The notes under the pieces are model-generated. The model was not told where the DNA came from, ran no database searches, and was given only the letters and a program-made list of their open reading frames with translations. DNA of 21,507 bases, taken from Candidatus Aminicenantota bacterium (GTDB lineage: Bacteria; Acidobacteriota; Aminicenantia; S016-38). The position numbers and the translations under genes were made by a program. Where the stretch lies: assembly GCA_021161165.1 (NCBI GenBank), contig JAGHBF010000157.1, positions 1-21,507 of the forward strand. Reading direction: 5' to 3'. This document shows, in pieces, positions 11,615 through 18,932 of this stretch. How positions within the stretch are numbered: position 1 is the stretch's first letter; the number at the start of each line of letters is the position of its first letter.

Positions 11615-12547
11615 ATGGAAGATATTGTAATTTTTGCGGGGAGTTCAAATTTACCCCTTGCGGAGAAAATTTCAGAGTATACAGGGATACCTTTGGGTGA
11701 TATTGAACTATCCAGGTTTGCCGATGGTGAAATTTATGTGCAGATAAAGGAAAATGTCAGGGGCAAAGATGTTTTCTTCATACAGTCCACCTCCCGAGAT
11801 GCTAATTTCCATATAATGGAAATGCTTCTTGTTGTGGACGCATTGAGAAGAGCCTCCGCCAGGAGAATAAATCTTGTTATCCCTTATTTTGGCTATGCCA
11901 GACAGGATAGAAAGGATAAACCAAGGGTTCCCATTTCTGCAAGGGTTGTGGCGGACATTATAGAGAAGATGGGAGCTTCCAGAATCATAACAGTGGACCT
12001 TCATGCGGGACAACTTCAGGGTTTTTTTCAGATTCCCGTTGACCACCTGACAGCCCTTCCAATTTTTGCTGATTATTTCAAAAACATGGAAGACATAATG
12101 ATAATTTCTCCTGACGCAGGGGGGGCTCAGAGGGCAATGGATATGGCCAAGCGATTGAATGCTCCCTTCGCTATCCTTTTCAAGAGAAGGAAAAAACCAA
12201 ATGAATCAGAGGTCATTCAGGTGGTGGGTGAAGTTGAGGGTAAAAGAGTGATAATAATTGACGACATAGTTGATACTGCAGGAACTTTGGTGAATGCTGC
12301 TGAAGTTCTGCAAAATGAAGGAGCATCAGAAGTTTATGCAGCAATTACCCACCCCGTTCTTTCAGGACCTGCCATAGATAGACTGAAAAATTCGGTGATA
12401 AAGGAACTTGTAGTAACAAATACCATAAAAATTGACCGTAGAGCCCAAGAATGTGGTAAAATAAAAGTTCTTGACATCTCCCCTCTTATTGGGGAGGCAT
12501 TAGTTAGAGTTCACGAAGAAAGATCGGTTAGTGAACTTTTCAGATAA
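11615..12547 (+). CDS. prs: Ribose-phosphate pyrophosphokinase (PRPP synthetase)
   Basis: Makes PRPP from ribose 5-phosphate and ATP, the precursor for purines, pyrimidines, His, Trp and NAD. The 310-residue length is standard for class I. It has the N-terminal FAGSSNLPLAEKI, the ATP-site segment PYFGYARQDRK (90-100), VDLHAGQLQGFF, SPDAGGAQRA, and the PRPP loop VIIIDDIVDTAGTL (about 212-225). ATG 11615 gives the conserved start; upstream in-frame codons lie in the tRNA. It stands seven bases after the tRNA CCA end and has no Shine-Dalgarno sequence of its own, unlike almost every other gene here. After tRNA 3' processing its message would be nearly leaderless. rplY follows 10 nt downstream. 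Confidence 0.97.
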   Translation: MEDIVIFAGSSNLPLAEKISEYTGIPLGDIELSRFADGEIYVQIKENVRGKDVFFIQSTSRDANFHIMEMLLVVDALRRASARRINLVIPYFGYARQDRKDKPRVPISARVVADIIEKMGASRIITVDLHAGQLQGFFQIPVDHLTALPIFADYFKNMEDIMIISPDAGGAQRAMDMAKRLNAPFAILFKRRKKPNESEVIQVVGEVEGKRVIIIDDIVDTAGTLVNAAEVLQNEGASEVYAAITHPVLSGPAIDRLKNSVIKELVVTNTIKIDRRAQECGKIKVLDISPLIGEALVRVHEERSVSELFR

Positions 12548-12552
12548 GGAGG
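12547..12552 (+). promoter_or_regulatory. Ribosome binding site fixing the rplY start
   Basis: AGGAGG at 12547-12552, starting on the last base of the prs stop, lies five bases before ATG 12558. It decides between this ATG and the earlier in-frame ATG at 12531 inside prs, which has no such site and would add nine non-homologous residues. Confidence 0.85.
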
Positions 12553-12557
12553 ATAGT

Positions 12558-13232
12558 ATGGAAAAACTTGATGTAGTTGCCAAGAAAAGGGAAGAGAAGG
12601 GAAAAGAGAAGGCAAAAAAGGCAAGAAAAATGGGGATGATTCCCGCTGTGATTTATGGAAAGGGAGTCAACCCCATTCATCTTTATATTGATTTTAAAGA
12701 ATACACATCCAAGCTTAGAAGGAGCGATATTCGTTCAAGCATCATATCTCTTGATGTGGAAGGGAAAAAATATAATGCCCTTTTGAAGGAGGTTCAGTAC
12801 CATCCTGTAACCTATGAACCCCTTCATATAGATTTTCACGCTATTAGAATGGACGAGCCAGTTGAGGTTACAGTCCCTGTGAAGCTAATTGGAGAAGCCA
12901 TTGGTGTCAAAAAGGGTGGTGTCCTTGAGTTCGAGACTAGGGAACTGGACATCAAATCTCTTCCCGATAATATCCCAGAAGCAATAGAAGTAGATATATC
13001 AGCTCTGGAGATAGGGTATTTCGTAAAAGTTAAAGACATAACTCCACCAGAGGGAGTTGAGATTCTTGAAGATCCCGAGACAGTTATTGCTCTTGTTGTA
13101 GCTGAAAGGGTCGAAGAGGAAGTTGCAGAGGAAGAGGTTGTAGCCGAAGAAGCTGAGCCAGAGGTTATCTCTAAGAAGAAAGAGGAAGAGGCGGAAGAAG
13201 GAGCTAAGGAGGAAGAGACCAAAGGGGAATAA
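12558..13232 (+). CDS. rplY: 50S ribosomal protein L25, long CTC form
   Basis: Binds 5S rRNA in the large subunit; the long (CTC) form is linked to general stress in Bacillus. The 224-residue product has the N-terminal L25 barrel (KKARKMGMIPAVIYGKG, LHIDFHAIRMDEPVEVTVPV) and the second TL5/CTC beta domain (GVLEFETRELDIKSLPDNIPEAIEVD, shown here only as GVLEFETRELDIKSLP to PEAIEVD). A long tail from about residue 178 is almost purely Glu, Lys and Ala. The acidic tail is low-complexity and longer than I would expect. It lies between prs and pth, the standard place. The stop is 3 nt before the pth GTG. Confidence 0.95.
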   Translation: MEKLDVVAKKREEKGKEKAKKARKMGMIPAVIYGKGVNPIHLYIDFKEYTSKLRRSDIRSSIISLDVEGKKYNALLKEVQYHPVTYEPLHIDFHAIRMDEPVEVTVPVKLIGEAIGVKKGGVLEFETRELDIKSLPDNIPEAIEVDISALEIGYFVKVKDITPPEGVEILEDPETVIALVVAERVEEEVAEEEVVAEEAEPEVISKKKEEEAEEGAKEEETKGE

Positions 13233-13235
13233 TAG

Positions 13236-13844
13236 GTGTGGATCTTTGTGGGTCTGGGAAACCCTGGGGTGGCCTTTAAAAATACAAGGCACAACATAGG
13301 ATGGAGAGCAGTGGAAGTTTTTGCAAAAAGAAAAAATCTCGATTGGGAGGGAAGAAATTCTCTGGTGTATGCGCTGGGAGATAAATTTGTCCTTGTGAAG
13401 CCCATAACCTTTATGAACCTGAGCGGCAAAGCTGTAAGGCAGGCCATGGAGATGTGGGGACAGGATCCAGAGAAGTTGATCATTTTACATGACGACATTG
13501 ACTTGCCACTTGGAAAGGTTAAAATAAAATTTGGGGGGGGAACAGCGGGACACAGAGGACTTGAATCTGTGATTTATGAAATAGGAACCTCTCAATTTGG
13601 AAGGATTAGAATGGGAATAAATATAGGATATAAGCCAGCAAAACTGGCCGATTTTGTGCTTCAGGAATTTTCCGAGGAGGAGATGAAAATTGTTGAATGC
13701 TCAATTGATAGGGCATGCGAGGCAATGGAACTAATAATGGAAGAAGGGTTCGAAAAGGCAATGAGCATAATAAATGGAGAAAAACCTTGCTCCTTCCAGC
13801 AGGAGGGGGCTGAAAAACCAAAAGGAGGTATAAATGGAAATTAG
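13236..13844 (+). CDS. pth: Peptidyl-tRNA hydrolase
   Basis: Releases tRNA from peptidyl-tRNA that has dropped off the ribosome. The 202-residue protein begins VGLGNPG with Asn9, has the catalytic His19 in NTRHNIG, Asn61 in FMNLSG, Asp86 in LHDDIDLPLG, and the GGGTAGHRGL loop. All four catalytic or binding residues are therefore present. The C-terminal 20 residues (from about NGEKPCSF) are an unconserved extension. The GTG start directly precedes the conserved core, with AGGGG upstream in the end of rplY. The last 11 bases overlap rpsF. ychF, often next in this neighbourhood, is absent. Confidence 0.96.
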   Translation: MWIFVGLGNPGVAFKNTRHNIGWRAVEVFAKRKNLDWEGRNSLVYALGDKFVLVKPITFMNLSGKAVRQAMEMWGQDPEKLIILHDDIDLPLGKVKIKFGGGTAGHRGLESVIYEIGTSQFGRIRMGINIGYKPAKLADFVLQEFSEEEMKIVECSIDRACEAMELIMEEGFEKAMSIINGEKPCSFQQEGAEKPKGGINGN

Positions 13845-14247
13845 AGAGTATGAAACCACTTTTATTATTGCTCCCAATCTAAGCGAAGAAGAAACAGAAC
13901 AGGTAATTGAAAAGTTCAAAGAGATTGTGGAGAAAAACGGAGGAAAGGATCTTGAAACAGAAATTATGGGAAAGAGGAAACTTGCCTATGAGATAGGAAA
14001 GTTTGACGAGGGTGTATATGTAATTTTCCGCTATAAGACAGAAGGAGGAACAGGAATTGTTGCAGAACTTGAGAGGCGTATGCGCAACGACGAGTATATT
14101 CTCAGGTTCCTCACTGTAAGAATGGACCTTGAGCTAAAAAAACCCAAAAAGCTTGAAGAAAAATGGGCAAAGAAAAAGCAGAAAATTGAGGCTACGAAGG
14201 CTGGCCCGGAGGAAGGCGAGGAAAAAAAGGAAGGAGGTGAAGAATGA
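13834..14247 (+). CDS. rpsF: 30S ribosomal protein S6
   Basis: S6 forms a heterodimer with S18 on the platform of the small subunit. The 137-residue product has the ferredoxin-like core: [15 protein letters not shown], a helix with [28 protein letters not shown] and [11 protein letters not shown] Lys/Glu-rich tail of about 35 residues follows (KKPKKLEEK to EGGEE). ATG 13834 follows AAAGGAGGT and lies inside the end of pth. The stop overlaps the rpsR ATG (ATGA), consistent with equimolar production of the two partners. ssb, which separates rpsF and rpsR in many genomes, is absent. Confidence 0.97.
   Translation: MEIREYETTFIIAPNLSEEETEQVIEKFKEIVEKNGGKDLETEIMGKRKLAYEIGKFDEGVYVIFRYKTEGGTGIVAELERRMRNDEYILRFLTVRMDLELKKPKKLEEKWAKKKQKIEATKAGPEEGEEKKEGGEE
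14232..14240 (+). promoter_or_regulatory. Full-length Shine-Dalgarno sequence of rpsR
   Basis: AGGAGGTGA at 14232-14240 is a nine-base complement to the canonical 16S rRNA 3' end. It lies within the last codons of rpsF and just before ATG 14244. It shows that the standard anti-Shine-Dalgarno is used here, which makes the lack of such a site before prs stand out. Confidence 0.8.
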
Positions 14248-14492
14248 GAGAACAAAAAACTTCCACTGTACAGAGAAGATTTCCAATAAAGAAGAGGTAT
14301 TGTAGGTTTTGTGCAGAAAAGATAGCCTATATAGATTACAAAAATCCTGAGATACTTTCCAGATACATAACAGAGACCGGAAAAATTCTGCCCCGAAGAA
14401 TAACTGGTACATGCACATATCATCAGAAAATGCTGACAAGAGCCATAAAAAGGGCGAGAATTCTTGCCTTGCTTCCCTTTGTAGTCAAATAA
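14244..14492 (+). CDS. rpsR: 30S ribosomal protein S18, with zinc-ligand cysteines
   Basis: Partner of S6 in the small-subunit platform. The 82-residue product has the family core ([23 protein letters not shown] split as [13 protein letters not shown] and [14 protein letters not shown], then [13 protein letters not shown]). It carries CRFC (Cys20, Cys23) and CTYH (Cys57, His60), a spacing able to hold zinc. S18 exists in forms with and without such ligands, and this one is the form with them. Start overlaps the rpsF stop and has a nine-base ribosome site. A 12-nt gap with a GGAGG site separates it from rplI. Confidence 0.97.
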   Translation: MREQKTSTVQRRFPIKKRYCRFCAEKIAYIDYKNPEILSRYITETGKILPRRITGTCTYHQKMLTRAIKRARILALLPFVVK

Positions 14493-14504
14493 CAGGAGGG
14501 CGCA

Positions 14505-14960
14505 ATGAAGGTAATACTCAAAGAAGATATTGAAAATCTCGGGAAGAAAGGGGATATAGTAAATGTGGCAGATGGTTATGCAAGGAACTATCTTATTCCC
14601 TGTGGCTTTGCTCTTGCAGTAACACGCGGAAATGTTCGGCTGATAGAAGAAGAAAAGAAAAGGCTCTTAAGACAGAGGGAAAAAGAGATAAAGACTGCCG
14701 AAGAGCTTGCTGAGAAGCTTAACAACCTTGAACTTGAAATATATAAGAAAGCGGGAGAGAACGATGTTCTATATGGTTCAGTAACCACTTCAGAATTAGC
14801 TGAACTTCTTGAGAAGGAAGGTATTCAGATAGATAAAAAAGCTATTCTCCTTGAGGAACCTATCAAGAGACTTGGGGTACACTATTTTGAAGTAAGAGTT
14901 CATAATGAAATTAAAGCCAGAGTCAGGGTGGTAGTGAAGAAGGAGGAAGAGGAAGTTTGA
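14505..14960 (+). CDS. rplI: 50S ribosomal protein L9
   Basis: L9 binds 23S rRNA near the L1 stalk and helps keep the reading frame. The 151-residue protein has the conserved N-terminal domain MKVILKEDIENLGKKGDIV, then VADGYARNYLIPCGFA, a long charged connecting helix (about 45-80) and the C-terminal domain with NDVLYGSVTTSELAELL. Length and layout are normal. AGGAGGG lies before the ATG. dnaB starts one base after its stop, completing the conserved rpsF-rpsR-rplI-dnaB order. Confidence 0.97.
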   Translation: MKVILKEDIENLGKKGDIVNVADGYARNYLIPCGFALAVTRGNVRLIEEEKKRLLRQREKEIKTAEELAEKLNNLELEIYKKAGENDVLYGSVTTSELAELLEKEGIQIDKKAILLEEPIKRLGVHYFEVRVHNEIKARVRVVVKKEEEEV

Positions 14961-14961
14961 G

Positions 14962-16353
14962 GTGATTGGTTCCCTTCCTCACAGTCCAGAAGCTGAGAGA
15001 GCTATACTCGGGTCTATACTTATAAATAATGATAATCTGGACAGGGTTCTTGCTGAGATAGACGAGAACAAGTTTTTCACAGAAAACCACAGAATAATTT
15101 TCAGAGAAATAATAGAACTTTCTAAGCAGGGTAGCTTTGATGCCGTATTGCTCATTGAATCCCTAAAAAGAAAGGGTATCCTTCAAAAAGTAGGAGGACC
15201 TTCTTACATATCTTCTTTAACCGATGGCGTATTTGCAGACATAGACATAGGTCCATACATAGAAATTGTTCTGGAAGATGCTAAGAGGAGACAGATTATA
15301 GAAGAAGCTCAAAAGGCGATAGAACGTGCAAGCAGAAAACTTGAACCTGTGGATGAAATAATCTCTGAGGTTCAGGAAGGACTTTTTAAAATAACTGAGG
15401 AGAAAATAGAGAAGTATTTTCCTGTAAAAGATGCAGGTGAAGAAGCCCTTGAATTTGCACAGAGAGCTCACGAAAAAGACATTTCTGTTTTCGGTGTTCC
15501 AAGCGGTTTTGATGACCTTGACAATAAAACCACTGGATTTCATAGAGGAGAGCTAATAATTATAGCTGGAAGACCCGGGATGGGTAAAACTGCTCTGGCT
15601 CTTTCCATAGCCCTCAACGCTGCTGATATTTACGGAAAGAGAATAGGGATATTCTCACTGGAGATGTCCAAACTACAAATAGGAATGCGCTTGCTTTCCA
15701 TGCTTTCCATGGTTGACATGCAAAAAATAAGAGAGGGAACCACGAGCAGAGAAGAGATGAAAAAGCTTGTGAAAACAAGGGCAAGGCTGGAAAAACTCAA
15801 TGTTTTCGTGGACACTTCATCTTCCCTTACAACCACTGAATTGATGGCAAGGGCAAGGAGGATGAAAAAAGAGCAGGGTATAGATATGGTGATAGTTGAC
15901 TATCTTCAGTTATTGAGGGTTCCGTGGGTAAGGGATAGAGTTAACGAGGTCGGGGTGATTTCAAGGACAATGAAGGAAATGGCAAAAACACTTGATGTTC
16001 CTGTCCTTGCTTTGAGTCAGCTAAACAGAGAGCCTGAAAAGCGTCTCAGTGGGGTTCCGAGGCCAAGGCTTTCTGACCTTAGAGAGAGTGGTTCTCTGGA
16101 ACAGGATGCTGATATGGTTATAATGCTTTACAGGGATGAATATTACGACAGAGAAAGCATAGAAAACAAGGGAGTTACAGAGGTAAGAATAGAAAAACAG
16201 AGACAGGGTCCTCCAGGGGTGGTTCTTCTTTATTTCAAATCCGAAACAGGAAGATTTGTTTCGCTTGATAAAGAAGCCCAGCAGGACTATTGGCGCTTTA
16301 TGGAAACCAAGGAAAGAAGAAGGGGCCGCAGAAGATCGGCTGTGGAGGAATAA
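14962..16353 (+). CDS. dnaB: Replicative DNA helicase DnaB
   Basis: Hexameric 5'-3' helicase of the replication fork. The 463-residue protein begins with the N-terminal collar domain (LPHSPEAERAILGSILI, then GGPSYISSLTDG). A linker and the RecA-like motor follow: Walker A GRPGMGKTAL (about 203-212), FSLEMSKLQIGMRLLS, Walker B MVIVDYLQLL, and LALSQLNREPEKR with SDLRESGSLEQDADMV. No intein interrupts it, although dnaB is a common intein site. The GTG start is one base after the rplI stop, with GGAGG upstream in the end of rplI. The C-terminus ends in a cluster of Arg and Lys. Confidence 0.98.
   Translation: MIGSLPHSPEAERAILGSILINNDNLDRVLAEIDENKFFTENHRIIFREIIELSKQGSFDAVLLIESLKRKGILQKVGGPSYISSLTDGVFADIDIGPYIEIVLEDAKRRQIIEEAQKAIERASRKLEPVDEIISEVQEGLFKITEEKIEKYFPVKDAGEEALEFAQRAHEKDISVFGVPSGFDDLDNKTTGFHRGELIIIAGRPGMGKTALALSIALNAADIYGKRIGIFSLEMSKLQIGMRLLSMLSMVDMQKIREGTTSREEMKKLVKTRARLEKLNVFVDTSSSLTTTELMARARRMKKEQGIDMVIVDYLQLLRVPWVRDRVNEVGVISRTMKEMAKTLDVPVLALSQLNREPEKRLSGVPRPRLSDLRESGSLEQDADMVIMLYRDEYYDRESIENKGVTEVRIEKQRQGPPGVVLLYFKSETGRFVSLDKEAQQDYWRFMETKERRRGRRRSAVEE
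16344..16348 (+). promoter_or_regulatory. Ribosome binding site deciding a TTG start for alr
   Basis: GGAGG at 16344-16348 in the last codons of dnaB lies seven bases before TTG 16356. The in-frame ATG at 16290 inside dnaB has no comparable site and would add 22 residues unrelated to alanine racemases. Confidence 0.8.
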
Positions 16354-16355
16354 AT

Positions 16356-17462
16356 TTGAGACCGACTTACCTGTTTGTAAACCTTGACAATCTTTTACAT
16401 AATGTGAAAAAGGCAAGGGCCAAATCAAAGGCAACACATTTCATGGGGATAGTTAAAGCCCAGGCTTATGGGAATGGTGCAATTCCAGTAGCAAAGGCAA
16501 TTGAAGGCATGGTTGACTATTTTGGAGTTGCCACTGTGGAGGAAGGAATAGAGCTAAGGAAAGGGGGGATAAAAAAACCCATTGCAGTTCTTGGAGGGTT
16601 TTATGCTGGAGAAGAAGATAGCATACTGGATTATAACCTGGAACCAGCTGTTTTTAAGGAAGAGCACATAAAATATCTTTCTTTAGCAGGCAAGAGAAGG
16701 GGAGGACCTGTAAGGGTTCATCTTAAAGTGGATACAGGACTTGGAAGGTTGGGTATACCCTGGAATTCTCCTCGGGATTTTGCATTTACTGATGGGATTG
16801 AAGTAGTATCCGCCTTCACCACGCTTTCTTCGGCTGACAATTCCGGCATACCAACGGTCAGGGAGCAAAACGAAAGAATGAAAGAAGTGGAAGAGGCCCT
16901 AAGGCTAAATGAAAGAGGAGTTCTGATCTCAATGGCTAATTCTGCTGGACTTCTTTTTCATCCAGAGATTCATCGTGATTTAGTAAGGCCCGGGATTTTG
17001 CTTTATGGTATACCGCCTGTTCCTCAGCAAATTTCTGAATTTAGACCTATTATGAAGTTTGTTTCTAAAATAGTTTTTTTAAAGAGGGTTAATCCTTGCA
17101 CTCCTCTTGGATATGGGGGTTCATATGTTACTCGCGAAAGTCGATTAATTGCTACGGTTCCGGCTGGATACGATGATGGAATACCAAGGTGCTTATCAAA
17201 TAAGGGCTGGATGTATGTAAGAGGCCAAAAAGCCCCCATAGTTGGAAAGATTAGTATGGACCTTACCCTTCTTGATGTGTCTGATATTCAGGGTGTTAAA
17301 GAAGGAGATGAAGTGGTAGTCTTTTCCGATCAAGCTCATATTTGGGAGATATCGAAAATATGCAATACTATTCCCTATGAAATAATGTGCAGGATAGGGA
17401 AAAGGGTTCACAGAAGATATATTGATAGTAGCGGTAAAGAATTGAAATTTTATGATTTCTGA
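16356..17462 (+). CDS. alr: Alanine racemase
   Basis: PLP enzyme converting L- to D-alanine for peptidoglycan. From TTG 16356 the protein has 369 residues, the normal length. The PLP lysine is Lys34 in VKAQAYGNG. The barrel continues with KVDTGLGRLG, ANSAGLL and RPGILLYGIPP. The catalytic Tyr253 lies in PLGYGGSY and is followed by IATVPAGYDDGIPR. The C-terminal domain has GKISMDLTLLDVS. Two positions vary from the common pattern: KAQAYGNG where KANAYGHG is usual, and TTLSSAD where a His-containing THFA.AD is usual; neither is the catalytic pair. It follows dnaB by two bases and overlaps the next gene by 11 nt. Confidence 0.96.
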   Translation: MRPTYLFVNLDNLLHNVKKARAKSKATHFMGIVKAQAYGNGAIPVAKAIEGMVDYFGVATVEEGIELRKGGIKKPIAVLGGFYAGEEDSILDYNLEPAVFKEEHIKYLSLAGKRRGGPVRVHLKVDTGLGRLGIPWNSPRDFAFTDGIEVVSAFTTLSSADNSGIPTVREQNERMKEVEEALRLNERGVLISMANSAGLLFHPEIHRDLVRPGILLYGIPPVPQQISEFRPIMKFVSKIVFLKRVNPCTPLGYGGSYVTRESRLIATVPAGYDDGIPRCLSNKGWMYVRGQKAPIVGKISMDLTLLDVSDIQGVKEGDEVVVFSDQAHIWEISKICNTIPYEIMCRIGKRVHRRYIDSSGKELKFYDF

Positions 17463-18207
17463 GTTTATTGAAGAGCTTGGTGCAATATTCATTTTAACCT
17501 GGAAAACTATTGTGGCAGTTTTCAATGGGGAAGGAGAATGGAGAGAAATCCTTCGCCAGATGGTCAGAGTTGGAGTAGAAAGTGTTCCTGTGGTTACTTT
17601 AACCACGGCTTTTGCTGGCATGGTCCTCGCACTTAATTCTTATATAGGATTTTCCAGAATGGGAGCAGGGGATTATACTGGCTCTGTCGTGGGAGTAGCG
17701 CTTGCCAAGGAATTGATCCCTGTCCTTACAGGAATAGTTATTGCAGGCAGAGTAGGGGCAGCCATAACAGCAGAGATAGGCACCATGAAAGTTTCTGAAC
17801 AGATTGATGCGCTTTACACCCTGAATACTGACCCTGTTTCCTATCTGGTTCTTCCAAGGTTTATAGCGTCTATTTTTATGCTTCCAGTTCTTACTCTTTA
17901 CGGAGATGGGATTGGAAACCTTGGAGCTTATTTTGTGGCGGTCTATGTGATGAAGGTTAATCCCATAATTTATAACCAGTACCTTTATATGTATCTTGAA
18001 CCCTGGGATATTTTTACAGGACTAATAAAAGCATTTAGTTTCGGTGCAATAATTGCTGCTGTGGGTTGTTATAAAGGTCTTTCAACAGAGGGGGGTGCAG
18101 AAGGTGTGGGTAAAGCTACCACCTCCTCGGTTGTTATTTCTTCCATAACAATTCTAATAGCTGATTTCATCTGGGGCAAAATTTTACCGTGGACACTTAG
18201 AGGATGA
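17452..18207 (+). CDS. mlaE: MCE/Mla-type lipid ABC transporter permease
   Basis: Inner-membrane permease of an MCE transporter, which moves phospholipids between the two membranes. The 251-residue protein has five or so hydrophobic helices. Its family signatures are GMVLALNSYIGF, VGVALAKELIPVLTG, GRVGAAITAEIGTMKVSEQIDAL (given here as GRVGAAITAEIG and TMKVSEQIDAL), and VSYLVLPRFIAS. These are typical of MlaE/YrbE. The ATG lies inside the end of alr; its TGA overlaps the ATG of mlaF, so the three transporter genes are coupled. The ribosome site is weak. Confidence 0.95.
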   Translation: MISEFIEELGAIFILTWKTIVAVFNGEGEWREILRQMVRVGVESVPVVTLTTAFAGMVLALNSYIGFSRMGAGDYTGSVVGVALAKELIPVLTGIVIAGRVGAAITAEIGTMKVSEQIDALYTLNTDPVSYLVLPRFIASIFMLPVLTLYGDGIGNLGAYFVAVYVMKVNPIIYNQYLYMYLEPWDIFTGLIKAFSFGAIIAAVGCYKGLSTEGGAEGVGKATTSSVVISSITILIADFIWGKILPWTLRG

Positions 18208-18932
18208 TAGAAGTAAGGGATTTGTGGAAAAGCTTTAAAGGGAAGCAAGTTCTTAAAGGAGTAGACCTTTTTATAAAAGAAGGTGAGATATTTGTGGTTA
18301 TAGGAAGAAGCGGGGTTGGAAAGAGTGTATTGCTGAAAAATATGGTAGGGCTTATGAAGCCTGATAAGGGAAAGATCTTATATAAAGGAAGAGATTTAAC
18401 AGGTGCTTCAGAAGCTGAATGGAAAGATGTAAGACGTGAATTTGCCGTTGTGTTCCAGCATTCTGCACTTTTCGATTCCATGAATGTGGGTGAAAATGTT
18501 GCTTTTGGTCTAAAGAGAATGACGAATCTGGAAGAAGGAGAAATAAGGGAAAGAGTAAAAAGATGTCTGTCAATGGTAGGGCTTGAAGGAGCTGAGAATC
18601 TTAGAATATCTGAACTCAGTGGAGGTATGCAAAAGAGGGTTGCTATCGCCAGAGCTATAGCTTTGAATCCCGGAGTAATCTTCTACGATGAACCCACAAC
18701 AGGGCTTGACCCTATAATGTCTGCCAATATTACAAATTTAATAATTAAAATGAATAGGGAAATAGGCTCCACATCCTTTATAATTACCCATGACCTTAGG
18801 CTTGCGTTTACTGCGGGGACTACAATAGCCATGCTTCATGATGGTAAAATTATTAATGTGGGGGAACCAGATACAATTAAAAAAAGTTCTAACCCCATTG
18901 TAAGAAAATTTGTGGAAGGTATACCGGATTGA
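18204..18932 (+). CDS. mlaF: MCE/Mla-type lipid ABC transporter ATP-binding protein
   Basis: Cytoplasmic ATPase that drives the MCE lipid transporter. The 242-residue protein shows Walker A GRSGVGKS (34-41), the Q-loop region FAVVFQHSALFDSM, the ABC signature LSGGMQKR (about 138-145), Walker B VIFYDEPTTGLDP and the switch His in IITHDL. The FQHSALFDSMNV element and the GMQKR signature are characteristic of the MlaF branch. AGAGG lies before the ATG. The TGA is embedded in the TTG start of the next gene (TTGA). Confidence 0.96.
   Translation: MIEVRDLWKSFKGKQVLKGVDLFIKEGEIFVVIGRSGVGKSVLLKNMVGLMKPDKGKILYKGRDLTGASEAEWKDVRREFAVVFQHSALFDSMNVGENVAFGLKRMTNLEEGEIRERVKRCLSMVGLEGAENLRISELSGGMQKRVAIARAIALNPGVIFYDEPTTGLDPIMSANITNLIIKMNREIGSTSFIITHDLRLAFTAGTTIAMLHDGKIINVGEPDTIKKSSNPIVRKFVEGIPD

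Noticed and set aside
12478..12496. Hairpin CTCCCC-7 nt-GGGGAG near the end of prs, ahead of rplY, a possible attenuator or terminator.
   Set aside because: No T-run follows, and the bases encode the conserved SPLIGEA segment of PRPP synthetase, so chance under coding constraint is enough.
12836..13498. A 220-codon open frame on the minus strand across rplY and pth.
   Set aside because: It is the mirror of the Glu-rich rplY tail and of pth, giving a Ser/Thr-rich product with no recognisable motif and no ribosome site; both + strand genes are firmly identified.
16384..16403. TTGACA followed by CATAAT in the start of alr, a possible promoter.
   Set aside because: The spacer is only 8 nt and the bases lie inside the alr coding sequence; no -10 hexamer exists at 16-18 nt.
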